A stretch of DNA of 64,000 bases from Flectonema sp. DT1601 (taxonomy: Eukaryota; Euglenozoa; Diplonemea; Diplonemida; Diplonemidae): contig OZ025803.1 of NCBI GenBank assembly GCA_964019425.1, forward strand, positions 1,164,001-1,228,000. Direction: 5' to 3'. The notes under the pieces are model-generated. The model saw only the letters and a list, made by a program, of their open reading frames with translations. It ran no database searches and had not been told where the DNA came from. Of this stretch, positions 1 through 9,383 are shown piece after piece (within the stretch, counting starts at the first letter, position 1; each line of letters starts with the position of its first letter). The translations under genes and the position numbers were made by a program.

Positions 1-1666
1 AATGCTCCCTCCGCTAACGCGGTGGACAAAGAGTGGGAGTAAAGAAAAAAATAAAAAAATATAAAATATGGTTCCGCATCAATAGCGATAATCTTAAAGA
101 ATAAAAGAATTAAAAAATAAATGAAAAGGAAAAAATGGCTGTCATCTGTGCTCGGATGAAATCTCGCTGTCCTTTCTGTTTCGTTCCCGTTCCTCAATTA
201 TTTTACTTCTTTTTTTTAAATCAAAAAGAGCTATTTTTGTTACATTTTTTTTGGATAAAAAAAAGAAAAAAAAAAGTCAGTAACATGGTGATCTTTTTTG
301 TAGTCTTTGGAGATTTCATCACCACCGTGGCTTTTCTTTTAATATTGATGATTTTACTTAGTCAGTTGTCGTGCTCTTCCCCTACCAAAAATAGTGATTC
401 CAAAATAGAGAGGTTTAATGACATAATTATTCCTATTCAAAAAACGGTCCAATTATGTGTTTGCATTCTTTTATTTTTTTATTTTTAATATCTCACTGAA
501 CGCCACCTGATTCGTACTAAAGAAATAAAAATTGAGCTGAGGCGGTGCTTCAGTTCGTTTTCGTGTGAGGGAAGTAGTAGTAAATCGAATAGCTGTCTGA
601 AAGGAATCTAAAGGAAAAAAAATGATAAATATTTAAATGGAGGATTTGTGTGAAGGACAATTGTCTTCACACTAACACAACGTGGAGGAGAACATGGTGG
701 TGCGGAGTCAGTTTGCCCGATGCCACTATGTGCGACCTCTGCTTGTAATTCGAAGTAGAATGTTTTTGTTTTTTGTCTTTTTTGAAATAGTAGAGAAGGG
801 AGAAAAAGAAAAAGAAAATAAAAGTACCACAGCGCGTGAAGAAGGATTGACTAATAGCTATGTCTCTGCGTCACGCACTGAGAATAAATTGTTTTCCCCC
901 CTTGTTTTTCTTTCCTTCTGTTCGTCTTGTGGTTGCCTTTACGTGCTCAGCTTGCAGATTGCGGTGCCTCATATTGAAGCGTCTTGGTGCAAGGTTACTA
1001 GGTGGTGATTGATTTCCCCTCCCAGTTTTCAAATTTTTCGATTCTTTTTGCTTTTCAGCTTTCTCCACCTTTCTAGGAAACACGTATAAGACCGTGGGCC
1101 TTGATAAAGTCTTTGTGCACAGCACTCAAGATCTACTTTAATAATCTGTTTACTGACATTTGTCATGGAACAGTAAAGATTGACAAAATGCGTGAAAAAC
1201 TTGATATTTTCTTTTTTCAAAAAAACGGGAGTCACTTTTAGAAGCTTTTGAGACTCACGCCCTTACTCTTTCTCTGAGACTTCGAAGAGGGGGAGGGGTA
1301 ATCCTTGTTTTTTTTAATATCCAGAGATCTCCTTGTCTCGTGACTACATTTTCCCTAATTTCTCTCGATCAACTGACACTCACCACATGAGCTCCCCTCC
1401 CTTCTCAACTCTTCTTCCCTCCCAAACGACCTGCGGTCAATAACACTGCACAGTAATGTCCTGCGTCTTCGCCAATGCATGGATGATATTCTTTTGGAAC
1501 TTGTTGGTACTTTTGTTAAATTAATTTTTCTTCTCTTGACAGGAATAGTGAATTCGAAGTAGGCAGCTCCCTTCAGGGTCATCATACAGGCTGATTTAGT
1601 TTTACATTCGCTGACGCTTTTGAAAACATCACTCAAAGTGATGTGATTAATGAATGAATTGTACTG
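1..1666. other. AT-rich non-coding region upstream of the CNB gene
   Basis: I find no supported gene here. The open frames are short, full of Phe/Lys from homopolymer T and A runs, and show no domain. At the left edge bases 5-39 can fold into a small nested hairpin: CTCCC at 5-9 pairs with GGGAG at 35-39, enclosing CCGC at 11-14 with GCGG at 19-22. It could be the end of something lying outside the window. The last ~140 bases are probably the 5' leader of the gene at 1667. Confidence 0.6.
1524..1542 (+). promoter_or_regulatory. Candidate splice acceptor before the CNB gene
   Basis: A T/C-rich tract ends in GACAG at 1538-1542, 125 nt before the start codon at 1667. It may be the 3' end of a 5'UTR intron; the best weak donor is GTAATG at 1453, giving about 90 nt. 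It may instead be a trans-splicing acceptor. A similar tract lies before the kinase gene. RNA reads would decide. Confidence 0.35.
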
Positions 1667-3931
1667 ATGGGAACTCTCAAAGATCTGATACCCGACAGCG
1701 ATGATGATAATGTGGACGAGTCAATTTCAGTTTTGCGGGAGGAAAATTTAACGCTCCCCACAAGGGAGGATTTAGAGCATTATCCTGAGATGTTGAAAGA
1801 CGCAGTCAGCAAAATAGGAACTCAGATAATGCAACTTATCCTCGTACCTCGACTGATGTTATGGGTAAGACGATTGCGAAAAGAAAAAGCACAGCCGACA
1901 GCCGTATCAGGTCTAACGTTAGATATTATGAAACAACAACCTTTATATTCATCATGGCCTGACAACCTTCTGTATGAAGTGATGAATAAGTTCAAACCTG
2001 TTTACTACGATGTCGGTGAGTTTGTAGTACACGAGGGAGAGCCAAGTAGGGGGATGATGTTCTTACTCGCTGGTAGACTTGATTGCTTGAAAAGAAAAAG
2101 TAAAAGGCGTGAAAAACCAGTTTATATTACCCTCACTCACTTTAGTCCAATCTGTCTAATTGGAGACTACTCAGCATTTAGTCAAGAACCCAGAGCTGCT
2201 TCTATTAAAGCAACAGATCCATCAGTGTTGGCATTCTTATCAAATGTTGACTTTAAGAATGTCATTTCAAAGCTTGACCCGATCATATTTGAAAAAAGTA
2301 TTTCTGGGATAGTACAAAAGAAGAGTCAGGGAGTTAAACTACTACTACACCCGCCAAGTACAATATCTGATGAGCAATTGATGCAGAATATTTTATTTAA
2401 AGATGTCTCATCACAGGTTTTGGAATTTCTACGAACAAAGTGCAGCCAACACACTGTTGGTAATAAGGTAGTGTTATTCCAAGGGGGAGTGGTGCCTACA
2501 GAAATAATCTTCTTATCACATGGTCATTGTCTTGTGAGTGAATGCCTGAACGATGAAGACGAGACTAATATTGTTTTATCAGAAATAACTGCCCCCCAAT
2601 GGATTGGTACTTCCTCGATGGTAAAACAACAACCGATGCCCCACCAGATGAAGACCTGCGCTAAATGTTGTTTTTGGAAATTGCGGCTTGTTGATTTCAA
2701 GTCTCTGCGATACTCCTGTCCGGATACCTGGAGACAGTTGCAAGTAATTGAATTGCGTGAAGAAACCTTCACTACTGGTTACGAGGAGTCACAGCTACAC
2801 GACTTAGTAGCATCAGTTCCCATAATAAAACAATGTTTTGCTTCTGAGATCGAAGTATTTCAATCATCGAAGGCAACTTTAGAAGAACAAGTTATTGTTC
2901 TAAAAATACAGCCTTTTATAAGTCTCGCGGTGAAGTTTAAACTCAGGCTGTACAGACCCCTGCAAACAATAACTTCCAAGAGTGAGATATGCAACAGAAT
3001 TATAATTCCGTTATCTGGTAAGCTGACAATAGTAACTTCAGGTATTGACAGGGAATGGTATATTGGTGAACCAGCTGGTTTCACATCAGTTTTGCCACAC
3101 CGTTGGGCTCACTCATCATTTGCAGCAACAACTGTACAATGCTTAGAGCTGTCTAGTTCTTTATATGTCACTCATATGAAGGAACAAGGTAAATATCGTG
3201 AAGCAGCAAAACTATCAAAGTATTTAATAAATCCGATTGCCTGCTCTGATAGTCAGTACGATAGGAGTCAGATTGTCGTTGAGCATTTAAGGACTCCACA
3301 CATGTACCCTGTGAGCTCCTCTACCAGCTACAGTTGTACTGAGTGGGGGACAATCGATTTCATGTGGAAGGGAATCCCCAGTAAGAAGCATCGCGAAAAG
3401 ATTGCCAGGCGAGCAAAAATGGTTCAAAACAGAGATCAGGCAGCTGGTAACGTGTCGGAGCTTCAGGATCGGTTAAATGCTGTTCCGCGGATTGAGAAGG
3501 AAAAGAAAAAATCAGCTGTTTTTGAAGTCCCAATCACACCACTATCACCAGACAAGCGAGGAATGACATCGATAAATGTGATTTCAGCCTTTACGAATGC
3601 TACCTTGTCGGCAGAGAGTAGTTATGATGTTCCATTATCAATACCCTCATATGTTGACAGGTCTCCTCCTGAGGAATCGTTGCACCCAAAGCCTCCTCCA
3701 AAACCTTTTAATATCCATAAACGATTGTATCCAAATTACCTGCAGCATCCTCCCCTCAGAACTCTTCTGGGAAAGGTTCGTCGTCCTCGCTCTGCAGCCA
3801 TGGCTGCTTGTCTTGAATCGACTCCGAAGTACATTGCAAGCCCCATTCCACATTCCGAGCCCTGTCCTCCTCCTCCGTCATCTACGTTTTCAGACTCCAA
3901 GAAGGGACTCGACGTTGAGTGGGGGTTCTGA
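1667..3931 (+). CDS. Cyclic-nucleotide-binding-domain protein, 754 aa
   Basis: This single-exon gene likely encodes a cytosolic cAMP/cGMP sensor with no catalytic domain. The N-terminus is acidic. The first CNB domain spans about residues 94-215. Its phosphate-binding cassette, around 165-181, reads I-G-D-Y...E-P-R-A-A, keeping the Arg (R176) and Ala-Ala that contact the cyclic phosphate; the usual FGE is IGD. A second CNB-like segment (about 240-365) and a third (about 400-520) have beta-rich CNB character but no RAA cassette, so they look degenerate. The tail holds a basic helical stretch (about 570-610) and a proline-rich segment (about 665-720). No PKA regulatory docking domain, pseudosubstrate site, membrane segment or signal peptide is visible. 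The architecture recalls multi-CNB proteins such as trypanosome CARP1, but I cannot establish orthology. The start is the first ATG of the frame. The stop is TGA, after which the frame stays open for 41 codons to a TAA at 4055. Confidence 0.85.
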   Translation: MGTLKDLIPDSDDDNVDESISVLREENLTLPTREDLEHYPEMLKDAVSKIGTQIMQLILVPRLMLWVRRLRKEKAQPTAVSGLTLDIMKQQPLYSSWPDNLLYEVMNKFKPVYYDVGEFVVHEGEPSRGMMFLLAGRLDCLKRKSKRREKPVYITLTHFSPICLIGDYSAFSQEPRAASIKATDPSVLAFLSNVDFKNVISKLDPIIFEKSISGIVQKKSQGVKLLLHPPSTISDEQLMQNILFKDVSSQVLEFLRTKCSQHTVGNKVVLFQGGVVPTEIIFLSHGHCLVSECLNDEDETNIVLSEITAPQWIGTSSMVKQQPMPHQMKTCAKCCFWKLRLVDFKSLRYSCPDTWRQLQVIELREETFTTGYEESQLHDLVASVPIIKQCFASEIEVFQSSKATLEEQVIVLKIQPFISLAVKFKLRLYRPLQTITSKSEICNRIIIPLSGKLTIVTSGIDREWYIGEPAGFTSVLPHRWAHSSFAATTVQCLELSSSLYVTHMKEQGKYREAAKLSKYLINPIACSDSQYDRSQIVVEHLRTPHMYPVSSSTSYSCTEWGTIDFMWKGIPSKKHREKIARRAKMVQNRDQAAGNVSELQDRLNAVPRIEKEKKKSAVFEVPITPLSPDKRGMTSINVISAFTNATLSAESSYDVPLSIPSYVDRSPPEESLHPKPPPKPFNIHKRLYPNYLQHPPLRTLLGKVRRPRSAAMAACLESTPKYIASPIPHSEPCPPPPSSTFSDSKKGLDVEWGF

Positions 3932-4394
3932 ATACGTACGACGTCTATCTCGGTCCATGAAATAGATGTGGGGGATTCGCTAAAAGTAAAACTTTTTCAA
4001 GCGGGAAAACGCGGCTTCCCGTGTTATTGCAACACCTCGGTCACTGCAGAAGACTAATATTATTTATTGATTGTCACTGTGACACTTTCTGTCAATATAG
4101 TCAAAATGTTTACACACGTTGAATATATTGGCCAGTCAATGTTGATACCACTGAGTAGTTTTCTTGTCATTTAGTAAACAAATATTTAACAGCACATTCT
4201 AAAGTTAATATGTTTCGACTGTCGCGGACATTGTTTGATTTCAAGGTATAGAGTCAACTCTGTTTGCTGATACGATTTGCACAAAAAAACAAAATTTATA
4301 TTTCTCTTCCTTCAGGAACGAACACAAGGCAGGAGGAAAAAGAAAAAAAAGGCAACATAAAGTATAGCCAGACCATGAACAACTGACCCTGCAA
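3932..4394. other. Intergenic region between CNB and kinase genes
   Basis: This contains the 3' flank of the CNB gene and the 5' leader of the kinase gene. No other gene is seen. A 41-codon in-frame continuation of the CNB frame (3932-4054) lies beyond its TGA and probably occurs by chance. Confidence 0.6.
4246..4315 (+). other. Candidate 5'UTR intron of the kinase gene (70 nt)
   Basis: A donor AAG|GTATAG at 4246 and a pyrimidine tract ending TTCAG at 4315 delimit 70 nt, close in size and donor type to the two coding introns of this gene. An ATG at 4210 precedes it. Spliced or not, that reading frame stops before the main ATG, so it would be a short upstream ORF. A trans-splicing acceptor at 4315 is the alternative. 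Confidence 0.35.
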
Positions 4395-6732
4395 ATGTTA
4401 TCGGAGACGAGACCTCGCACTACGAAGATAGAAATAGAAGTTGAAGACGCGAGTAGTGATGATGAGATACCTGGTATGCAATTGAGACCTAGGGGGGGTG
4501 CAGTCCCGGTTGGAATGGGAGGATACATGCTTCAGATATATAAAGACTCAAGTATTCAGTACAGCACGCCGTACTCAGATGTTACATTCAATGGTGAAGG
4601 TGCTGGAGAGGTGGTTGATAATTACTTTACGAGTGAATTATTATATAAACATGCTGGCACTCCAAGTGTGAGCGTCAACAGCAGTTTTGCTTCTGCCGCA
4701 CTCACACCTCCATTAACATGTAGAAGTGATCCACTTCATGGAGAGACTGATACTTCTAGTATGAGCATTGTTATTGAAAAACTTGCTGGTGATGAACTCT
4801 CCCTGTCATTCTCAGAGGGAGCTCTTATTGTTGAGTCCACTAATGACCCGGCTCTTGAAATTGTAGTCGGCAAGCGACTAACACATGTTGGTGGTTGTCA
4901 GATGGTCACTCCTCAAGATGTCTCCTCCAGCGCTCGCGGGGCCACCGTTCTCACCCTGCGATTCAGAGACGAGCAATATACACCTGACTATGCCGGTTGG
5001 CTTGAAAAGAAGGGTGCCTCAGGGCTCTTGAAGCTCTACCGTCGTCGTTGGTGTGAAATATATAAACAATACCTCCACTATGGTGTGGCCATGGGCGAAC
5101 AATGTGTTGGAAAGATTGACTTGGCAAATGCTCAGGTTGAGGTCTGCGAGTCAGGAGATCGGCTTCACGCATTTGCGATATCTGGAAGACATCTTCCGAG
5201 AACATATGAACTGGCAACCGAAACCGAAGGTGAGAGGAATGCCTGGATTAGGGCAATCACTCGCACTATAAACAAGTACGAAGCTGCAGGAGCAGAGGAG
5301 ATGGAGGACTGGCTAACTGGACTTCTTCCTTCTGCTAAGGGTTTAACACTTCAGGATTTTGACTTACACTGCGTCGTGGGAAAAGGGAGTTTTGCAAAGG
5401 TTCTAAAAAGCACTCTAAAACAACCAATAAGTCAGAATCCACAACGTAGAGAATGGCTTACAAGAGGTCTAACAGACTTCTATCAGCACTACAGACCTGA
5501 AAGGGTGTCTGGGGTTGCCACCATTATCACCCACAGCACTGGACAAGAAGAACATCTTTACAAGCAGCTACTTGGAAGGTATCCTCATGCAGAAAGTGAC
5601 CTAAAATGGTTGTTGAATCCTCCAAAAGTTCACACAGTCGCAGAAGCTGTGTTTGCTATGAAAATAGTAAAGAAAGCAGCTCTCCCGTCCATCAGAATAG
5701 CCCGAATGATGATGGAAGAAAAGGCGATCCTTCAAAGTATGAAGCATCCTTACATAGTTCGATTACATTATGCTTTTCAAAATAAGGCAAAGTTGTATTT
5801 GGTGATGACTTACTTGTCTGGGGGAGATCTTCGAACTCACTTAACTAAGCATAGAAAATTCCCTGAATCCCGAGCTAAGTTTTACTGCTGTCAGATATTG
5901 TTAGCGCTGGATCACTTACATGCACATGGAATAGTGTACCGAGATTTAAAACCTCAGAATGTTGTTCTTGATGCTGATGGCCATGCTGTTCTCACAGACC
6001 TGGGACTTGCAACAGACATAACTCAATCTGGTAGGGTATGTAGTTATTGCAGACGTTTACAATCTTTGACTCAACTCTAACACCCACAAACAGGCATATA
6101 CTTTTTGTGGAACACCTCAGTACGTAGCTCCTGAGGTTCTGCAGGGATCCGGATACACAAAGGCCGTTGACTTTTGGGCGCTGGGTATAATGGTATGGAT
6201 TTTATTCTGTTCCGATTGTGGTAATTGTAATTATGTTGGCAACAACGAAATCAACAAACAGGCGTTTGAGATGTTGGTGGGTGTGACACCATTCCAAGCA
6301 GGGGATTCGATCAGAGAAATGTTTATTAGAATAATGGAGGATGACATACGATATCCTGCAGCAGTCAGTAAGAATGCCCGAGAATTTATAACCTTTGCAT
6401 TGGCAAGGGATCCGGCACACCGACTGAACACTATTGCAACAGCCAAGCAGCTGAGATTTTTTAGGGGGACAGCGTGGTCTGATCTGCTGTCTCGTAAGGT
6501 AGCCGCTCCATATGTCCCTGAAGCAGACTTTTGCAACAATTCAAAAGAGAGACCCCTCACAGACCTGCTTTTAGACGGCTCCCCAGAGGGATCCATAAAC
6601 TCCGACCTCGAAGATGAGTTTGAAGGATTCACGTTCCTGCAGGGAATGCCGCAGCGTACATCCGAACGTCGCGGTAGGCAGGCAGCTCTAAAGCACCGAG
6701 ATCCCCTGATGGATATTCCCACAGTGACTTAG
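4395..6732 (+). CDS. PDZ-like/PH/AGC-family Ser/Thr protein kinase, three exons
   Basis: Joining 4395-6035, 6094-6192 and 6262-6732 gives 736 residues. Order: an acidic N-terminus; a PDZ-like fold at about 125-191; a PH domain at about 198-293 with the conserved C-terminal Trp (W284), implying phosphoinositide or membrane recruitment; then a kinase domain. The kinase has a glycine loop G329-K-G-S-F-A, ATP lysine K423, catalytic loop Y-R-D (D517), D-L-G (D535), an activation segment with T550 before C-G-T-P and A-P-E (559-561), and a C-terminal hydrophobic motif F-E-G-F-T-F (700-705) with T704 as the expected phosphosite. DLG and YRD both occur in active AGC kinases. PH plus hydrophobic motif suggests an Akt/PKB-like mode of activation by membrane recruitment and upstream kinases. 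Odd: some 75 extra residues lie between the glycine loop and K423. Unspliced, the frame ends just after DLG, so removal of intron 1 is needed for a complete kinase. The start is the first ATG after an in-frame TAG at 4365. Confidence 0.85.
6036..6093 (+). other. Intron 1 of the kinase gene (58 nt)
   Basis: Donor AGG|GTATGT and acceptor AAACAG|GCA. Removing it joins R547 to A-Y-T-F-C-G-T-P, restoring the activation segment in frame. Reading through it meets a stop at 6078-6080. Confidence 0.85.
6193..6261 (+). other. Intron 2 of the kinase gene (69 nt)
   Basis: Donor ATG|GTATGG and acceptor AAACAG|GCG. Removal joins the helix G-I-M to A-F-E-M-L-V-G in frame. The intron is a multiple of three and has no in-frame stop, so a retained form would insert 23 residues, including several Cys, into the C-lobe. 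Confidence 0.8.
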
Positions 6733-7572
6733 TTGATTAATGAAATCAGGTGAACTGCTGCAAAAGGTACATCGCATGAGTGGTGTTTATTATGGGTTAA
6801 TAGGCATTTACATTCTGGTTGATGCGAAATAATTCCCCCTTCTTTTTTCCTTTTCCCAGGTGTGTTTCACCAGTTGTTTGATAAAAAAGGGAAAGCATGT
6901 CTTTTCCAAAAAGGTTAGTTCTGAACATATTTTTTCTTTTCCCTGTTTCTCTCCCCCATGATATTTGCTTCTAACTCAACCTCAGGGCTCCGAAATGGAT
7001 TCGCATTTCTAGTCGCTTTAACACTAAAAGCAATAGCATAAGATTGATTGTGGCCTGAAACAAGCAGGTGGGAGATTTAGATTTGTAGACCTAAAAAATT
7101 GCTAAATGACTGTTTCAATTATCAGTGTCGGTAATTTTTAAAGACACACTGAACGTTTAAAAAAGAAAAGAAAATGCATCATAAGGTGCCAATTCGCAAA
7201 CTGGCCGCAACCCATTTGATACAACAGAACCGTTGCTACTTTGACTTACTACTTTGACAATGAACACAAAGTAAAATGTCTTGTTTATATTGTGATGTTT
7301 TATTTGGTCTCTTCTCCTAGTATACTTACCTTATCCCATAACATATTTGAGAAAACACCGTCCATGAGTTAGTTTTTCTTCGGTTACAGACATCCATTAA
7401 ATGGCTTGACAGCTTCTATTGTAATGGGAAGCTCAATCGTGTAAAAAAAATCAATTCTTGTTTCAGTCACACACACAATACAACATGAACCACACATGGT
7501 AATTCTGTATTTAATAACCACTAACATCCCCTCAAAACATGTTTTACCAAGGAGCAGCTGATTTTACAGAGC
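6733..7572. other. Non-coding region between kinase and tRNA genes
   Basis: Probably the kinase 3'UTR followed by intergenic DNA with T-rich and A-rich tracts. I see no gene, RNA or repeat that I can support. Confidence 0.55.
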
Positions 7573-7577
7573 AAAAA
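7573..7577 (-). terminator. Pol III T-run terminator
   Basis: Five T on the minus strand start two bases after the tRNA acceptor stem, as expected for RNA polymerase III termination. Confidence 0.75.
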
Positions 7578-7579
7578 CA

Positions 7580-7650
7580 GCGGCTCCCGAGAATCGAACT
7601 CGGGTCTCCACGGCCACAACGAGGTGTTCTAACCATTAAACTAGAGCCGC
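7580..7650 (-). tRNA. tRNA-His (anticodon GTG)
   Basis: The 71-nt minus-strand sequence folds as a cloverleaf: a 7-bp acceptor stem GCGGCTC/GAGCCGC, D stem GTTT/GAAC, anticodon loop TTGTGGC with GTG at its centre, a 4-nt variable loop, and a 5-bp T stem CCGAG/CTCGG around TTCGAAT. Internal A box (TAGTTTAATGG) and B box (GAGTTCGAATC) are present. There is no intron and no encoded CCA. Two oddities: a T-T mismatch at the third pair of the anticodon stem (CCTCG/CGTGG), and a genomic T at the discriminator position where eukaryotic tRNA-His usually has A. The required G-1 is not encoded (A is there), as usual when Thg1 adds it. It may be a working gene or a slightly decayed copy. Confidence 0.85.
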
Positions 7651-7757
7651 TTCAAAAGTTTTTGCTTTTTTTTTTTGCGTCTTTTATTTTTGCGTTTTTT
7701 CTATTTTGGGAACCTCCCTAGCCGTACTCTCAACTCCTGCTAAGTGTACGCTACAAG
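7651..7757. other. T-rich spacer and 5' truncation zone of element 1
   Basis: Long T runs with GCG interruptions (about 7659-7710) lie between the 5' end of the minus-strand tRNA gene and the truncated retrotransposon. The element's frame is open from just after a TAG at 7720-7722, so the truncation junction is probably near 7715-7725. Confidence 0.4.
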
Positions 7758-9180
7758 ATGTGTAGGGCCTATGAAGAATTCAAATTAAGTCCCCACCTAC
7801 CAGCTTGTAGCCTCACAATGACGGAGGGAGGCCTAAACTACCCACCAAAAACAGCTTGGGGTCGCATAGTTTGGGATGAATATGTGTCGGGGATCCCGGG
7901 ACTCGACAAACACAGAAGCTCGTATCACTCGGAAATCAATCCAAAGCACTATAAGATGCGATCATGGAAGGTAACTAATGCAATGGAATTCAACTACTGT
8001 TTTGGAAAAGAAGAGGCAAAAGACAAAGAAGCCGGTCTACCAATTGAAGACGTGAAGGTGTACACAGATGGGTCTATTAGACATAGGACGAAGACGTACA
8101 TGACTAAGTCAGGAGCATCTGTGATAATAGTGAAGGGTAAGGAAGTTAGCATGACCGGATTCAGAATACCTGTAGCAGGAAGCTCCTACAGAACTGAACA
8201 GATAGCCGTGGAACAAGCGATGAGGATACTCCTGGAAAACAAAAAGGCATCCGAAGGAATACTTCCCACAACAAAGACGCATATTCTAACTGACTCAATG
8301 TCGCTAATACAGGCACTTGAGCGAGGACCTGAAGAACAGAAATCTGCTACAAACGCATCAATCTGGAAGTTAGCACTGAAACTGGAACACAGAGGTGTTA
8401 ATATTAACATGCAGTATGTCCCAGCACATATGGATGTGCTGTATAATGAAATAGCAGACAAGGTGGCAAAACACGCTGCAGGTACGATAAAGAAACCTCC
8501 AGATGACAGTGTGGTACTCGAGAGTTTAGTTACTAGACTGGATATGGGAACCCTTATGACTTTTCACAAGAGAAGAAAACGAGAGGAGTGGATTGGAGCC
8601 GGCGAACAGAGGCATCCACCTTTTGTAGAAGAACTGACGAGACCACAAGAAGTCCTAATGTCCCGCTTCAGAGTTGGACACTGTAGATCTCTTAAACTAA
8701 AAGGAATAAACGAACAGTGCATCTTCTGTCATGGAGATACTGCAACACCGCATCATGTGCTTTTCAAGTGCAACCACTGGTGTATCCAAAAGATGAGATC
8801 ATTGTACATACACAGCATGATTAATACCGAAACTGGTGAAGTAGTGAGTAAAGTAGAGGACTGCTTCTTAAAGGAGAATCAACGCAGCATGTCCAACTTT
8901 GTAGTGGTACTGGACCAAATAGCTGAAATACTCGGAAGACCTGGAAATCCATAATTTAAAGATGCGGTTCTTAGACCAAATGAGGAAGTAAACTGAACTC
9001 TTTAGTAATTGATAAACAAAGAAAACAAAGAAGATACGAAGCCTACGGGAACCCCCCATCCCATCCCCAATCCCCACAAAAAGAAAGTTTACAGAAGAAA
9101 GAAAGAACAACCGCGCCTAACAGCGCAAACAGCAAAGCAGGTCGAAGGAACCTGCAGTGCACACAAAAAAAACATCATAA
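7721..9180 (+). mobile_element. 5'-truncated non-LTR retrotransposon (element 1)
   Basis: Only the 3' part survives: linker, RNase H, CCHC module and A-rich 3' flank. The endonuclease and RT are missing, consistent with incomplete target-primed reverse transcription. The protein is clearly different from that of element 2, so it is another family. The 3' boundary is uncertain; an A8 run at about 9165-9172 may be its tail. It lies some 70 bp upstream of the tRNA-His gene in the opposite orientation. Confidence 0.65.
7758..8954 (+). CDS. RNase H/CCHC tail of a non-LTR retrotransposon ORF2, 398 aa
   Basis: The reading frame begins in the linker between RT and RNase H. The RNase H domain covers about residues 98-240 and keeps all the expected acidic residues: D104 in Y-T-D-G-S, E147 in R-T-E-Q, D179 in L-T-D-S and D234 in E-I-A-D, plus H224 in V-P-A-H. 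RNase H removes RNA from the RNA/cDNA hybrid during retrotransposition. A C-terminal cysteine/histidine module (C321, C324, H332/H333, C338) is the one typical of I/Jockey-like ORF2 ends. There is no endonuclease or RT, so it cannot move by itself. The ATG is the first in the frame and is probably an internal Met of the parent protein. No frameshift or stop is present, which suggests a recent insertion or a kept function. Confidence 0.75.
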   Translation: MCRAYEEFKLSPHLPACSLTMTEGGLNYPPKTAWGRIVWDEYVSGIPGLDKHRSSYHSEINPKHYKMRSWKVTNAMEFNYCFGKEEAKDKEAGLPIEDVKVYTDGSIRHRTKTYMTKSGASVIIVKGKEVSMTGFRIPVAGSSYRTEQIAVEQAMRILLENKKASEGILPTTKTHILTDSMSLIQALERGPEEQKSATNASIWKLALKLEHRGVNINMQYVPAHMDVLYNEIADKVAKHAAGTIKKPPDDSVVLESLVTRLDMGTLMTFHKRRKREEWIGAGEQRHPPFVEELTRPQEVLMSRFRVGHCRSLKLKGINEQCIFCHGDTATPHHVLFKCNHWCIQKMRSLYIHSMINTETGEVVSKVEDCFLKENQRSMSNFVVVLDQIAEILGRPGNP

Positions 9181-9252
9181 GGATCGCTGGTTCCGAGGGT
9201 TTGCTCTCCCACTTACCTGCCTCTCTATCCCTCAAAAAAAACCAACGATTCT
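8955..9252. other. A/C-rich region between element 1 and the array
   Basis: This is the 3' flank of element 1, with C-rich patches (9049-9077) and A-runs (about 9165-9172 and 9234-9241). If the array is an insertion into element 2's leader, the right part would be the upstream half of that leader. Open frames here look spurious. Confidence 0.4.
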
Positions 9253-9278
9253 AAAGCTACAGTTTCTGTACTTTATTG
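9253..9278. repeat. Left copy of the direct repeat flanking the array block
   Basis: AAAGCTAC, then AG, then TTTCTGTACTTTATTG, ending exactly where repeat unit 1 begins. The right copy at 58413-58436 lacks the AG. Read on the minus strand, this copy follows the A6 at the end of the SINE-like body, so it would be the 3' target-site duplication. Confidence 0.7.
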
Positions 9279-9383
9279 TTTTTTCCCTCCCTCGCCCCAT
9301 CCCCGTCAGCGAGTAGGAAAGCGCAGCTAGGAATTTTTCCACGCAAGCGGATCCCACAACCCGACCACCCTTCCCCACGCTCA

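Noticed and set aside
1-40. Possible partial tRNA at the left edge
   Set aside because: A small nested hairpin exists but no A/B box pair or cloverleaf can be made from the bases available.
135-1636. Several short open frames on both strands
   Set aside because: They come from T/A homopolymer tracts, overlap one another, and show no domain or start context.
6190-6732. A separate 180-aa gene downstream of the kinase
   Set aside because: It is exon 3 plus retained intron 2; kinase subdomain motifs continue in frame once the introns are removed.
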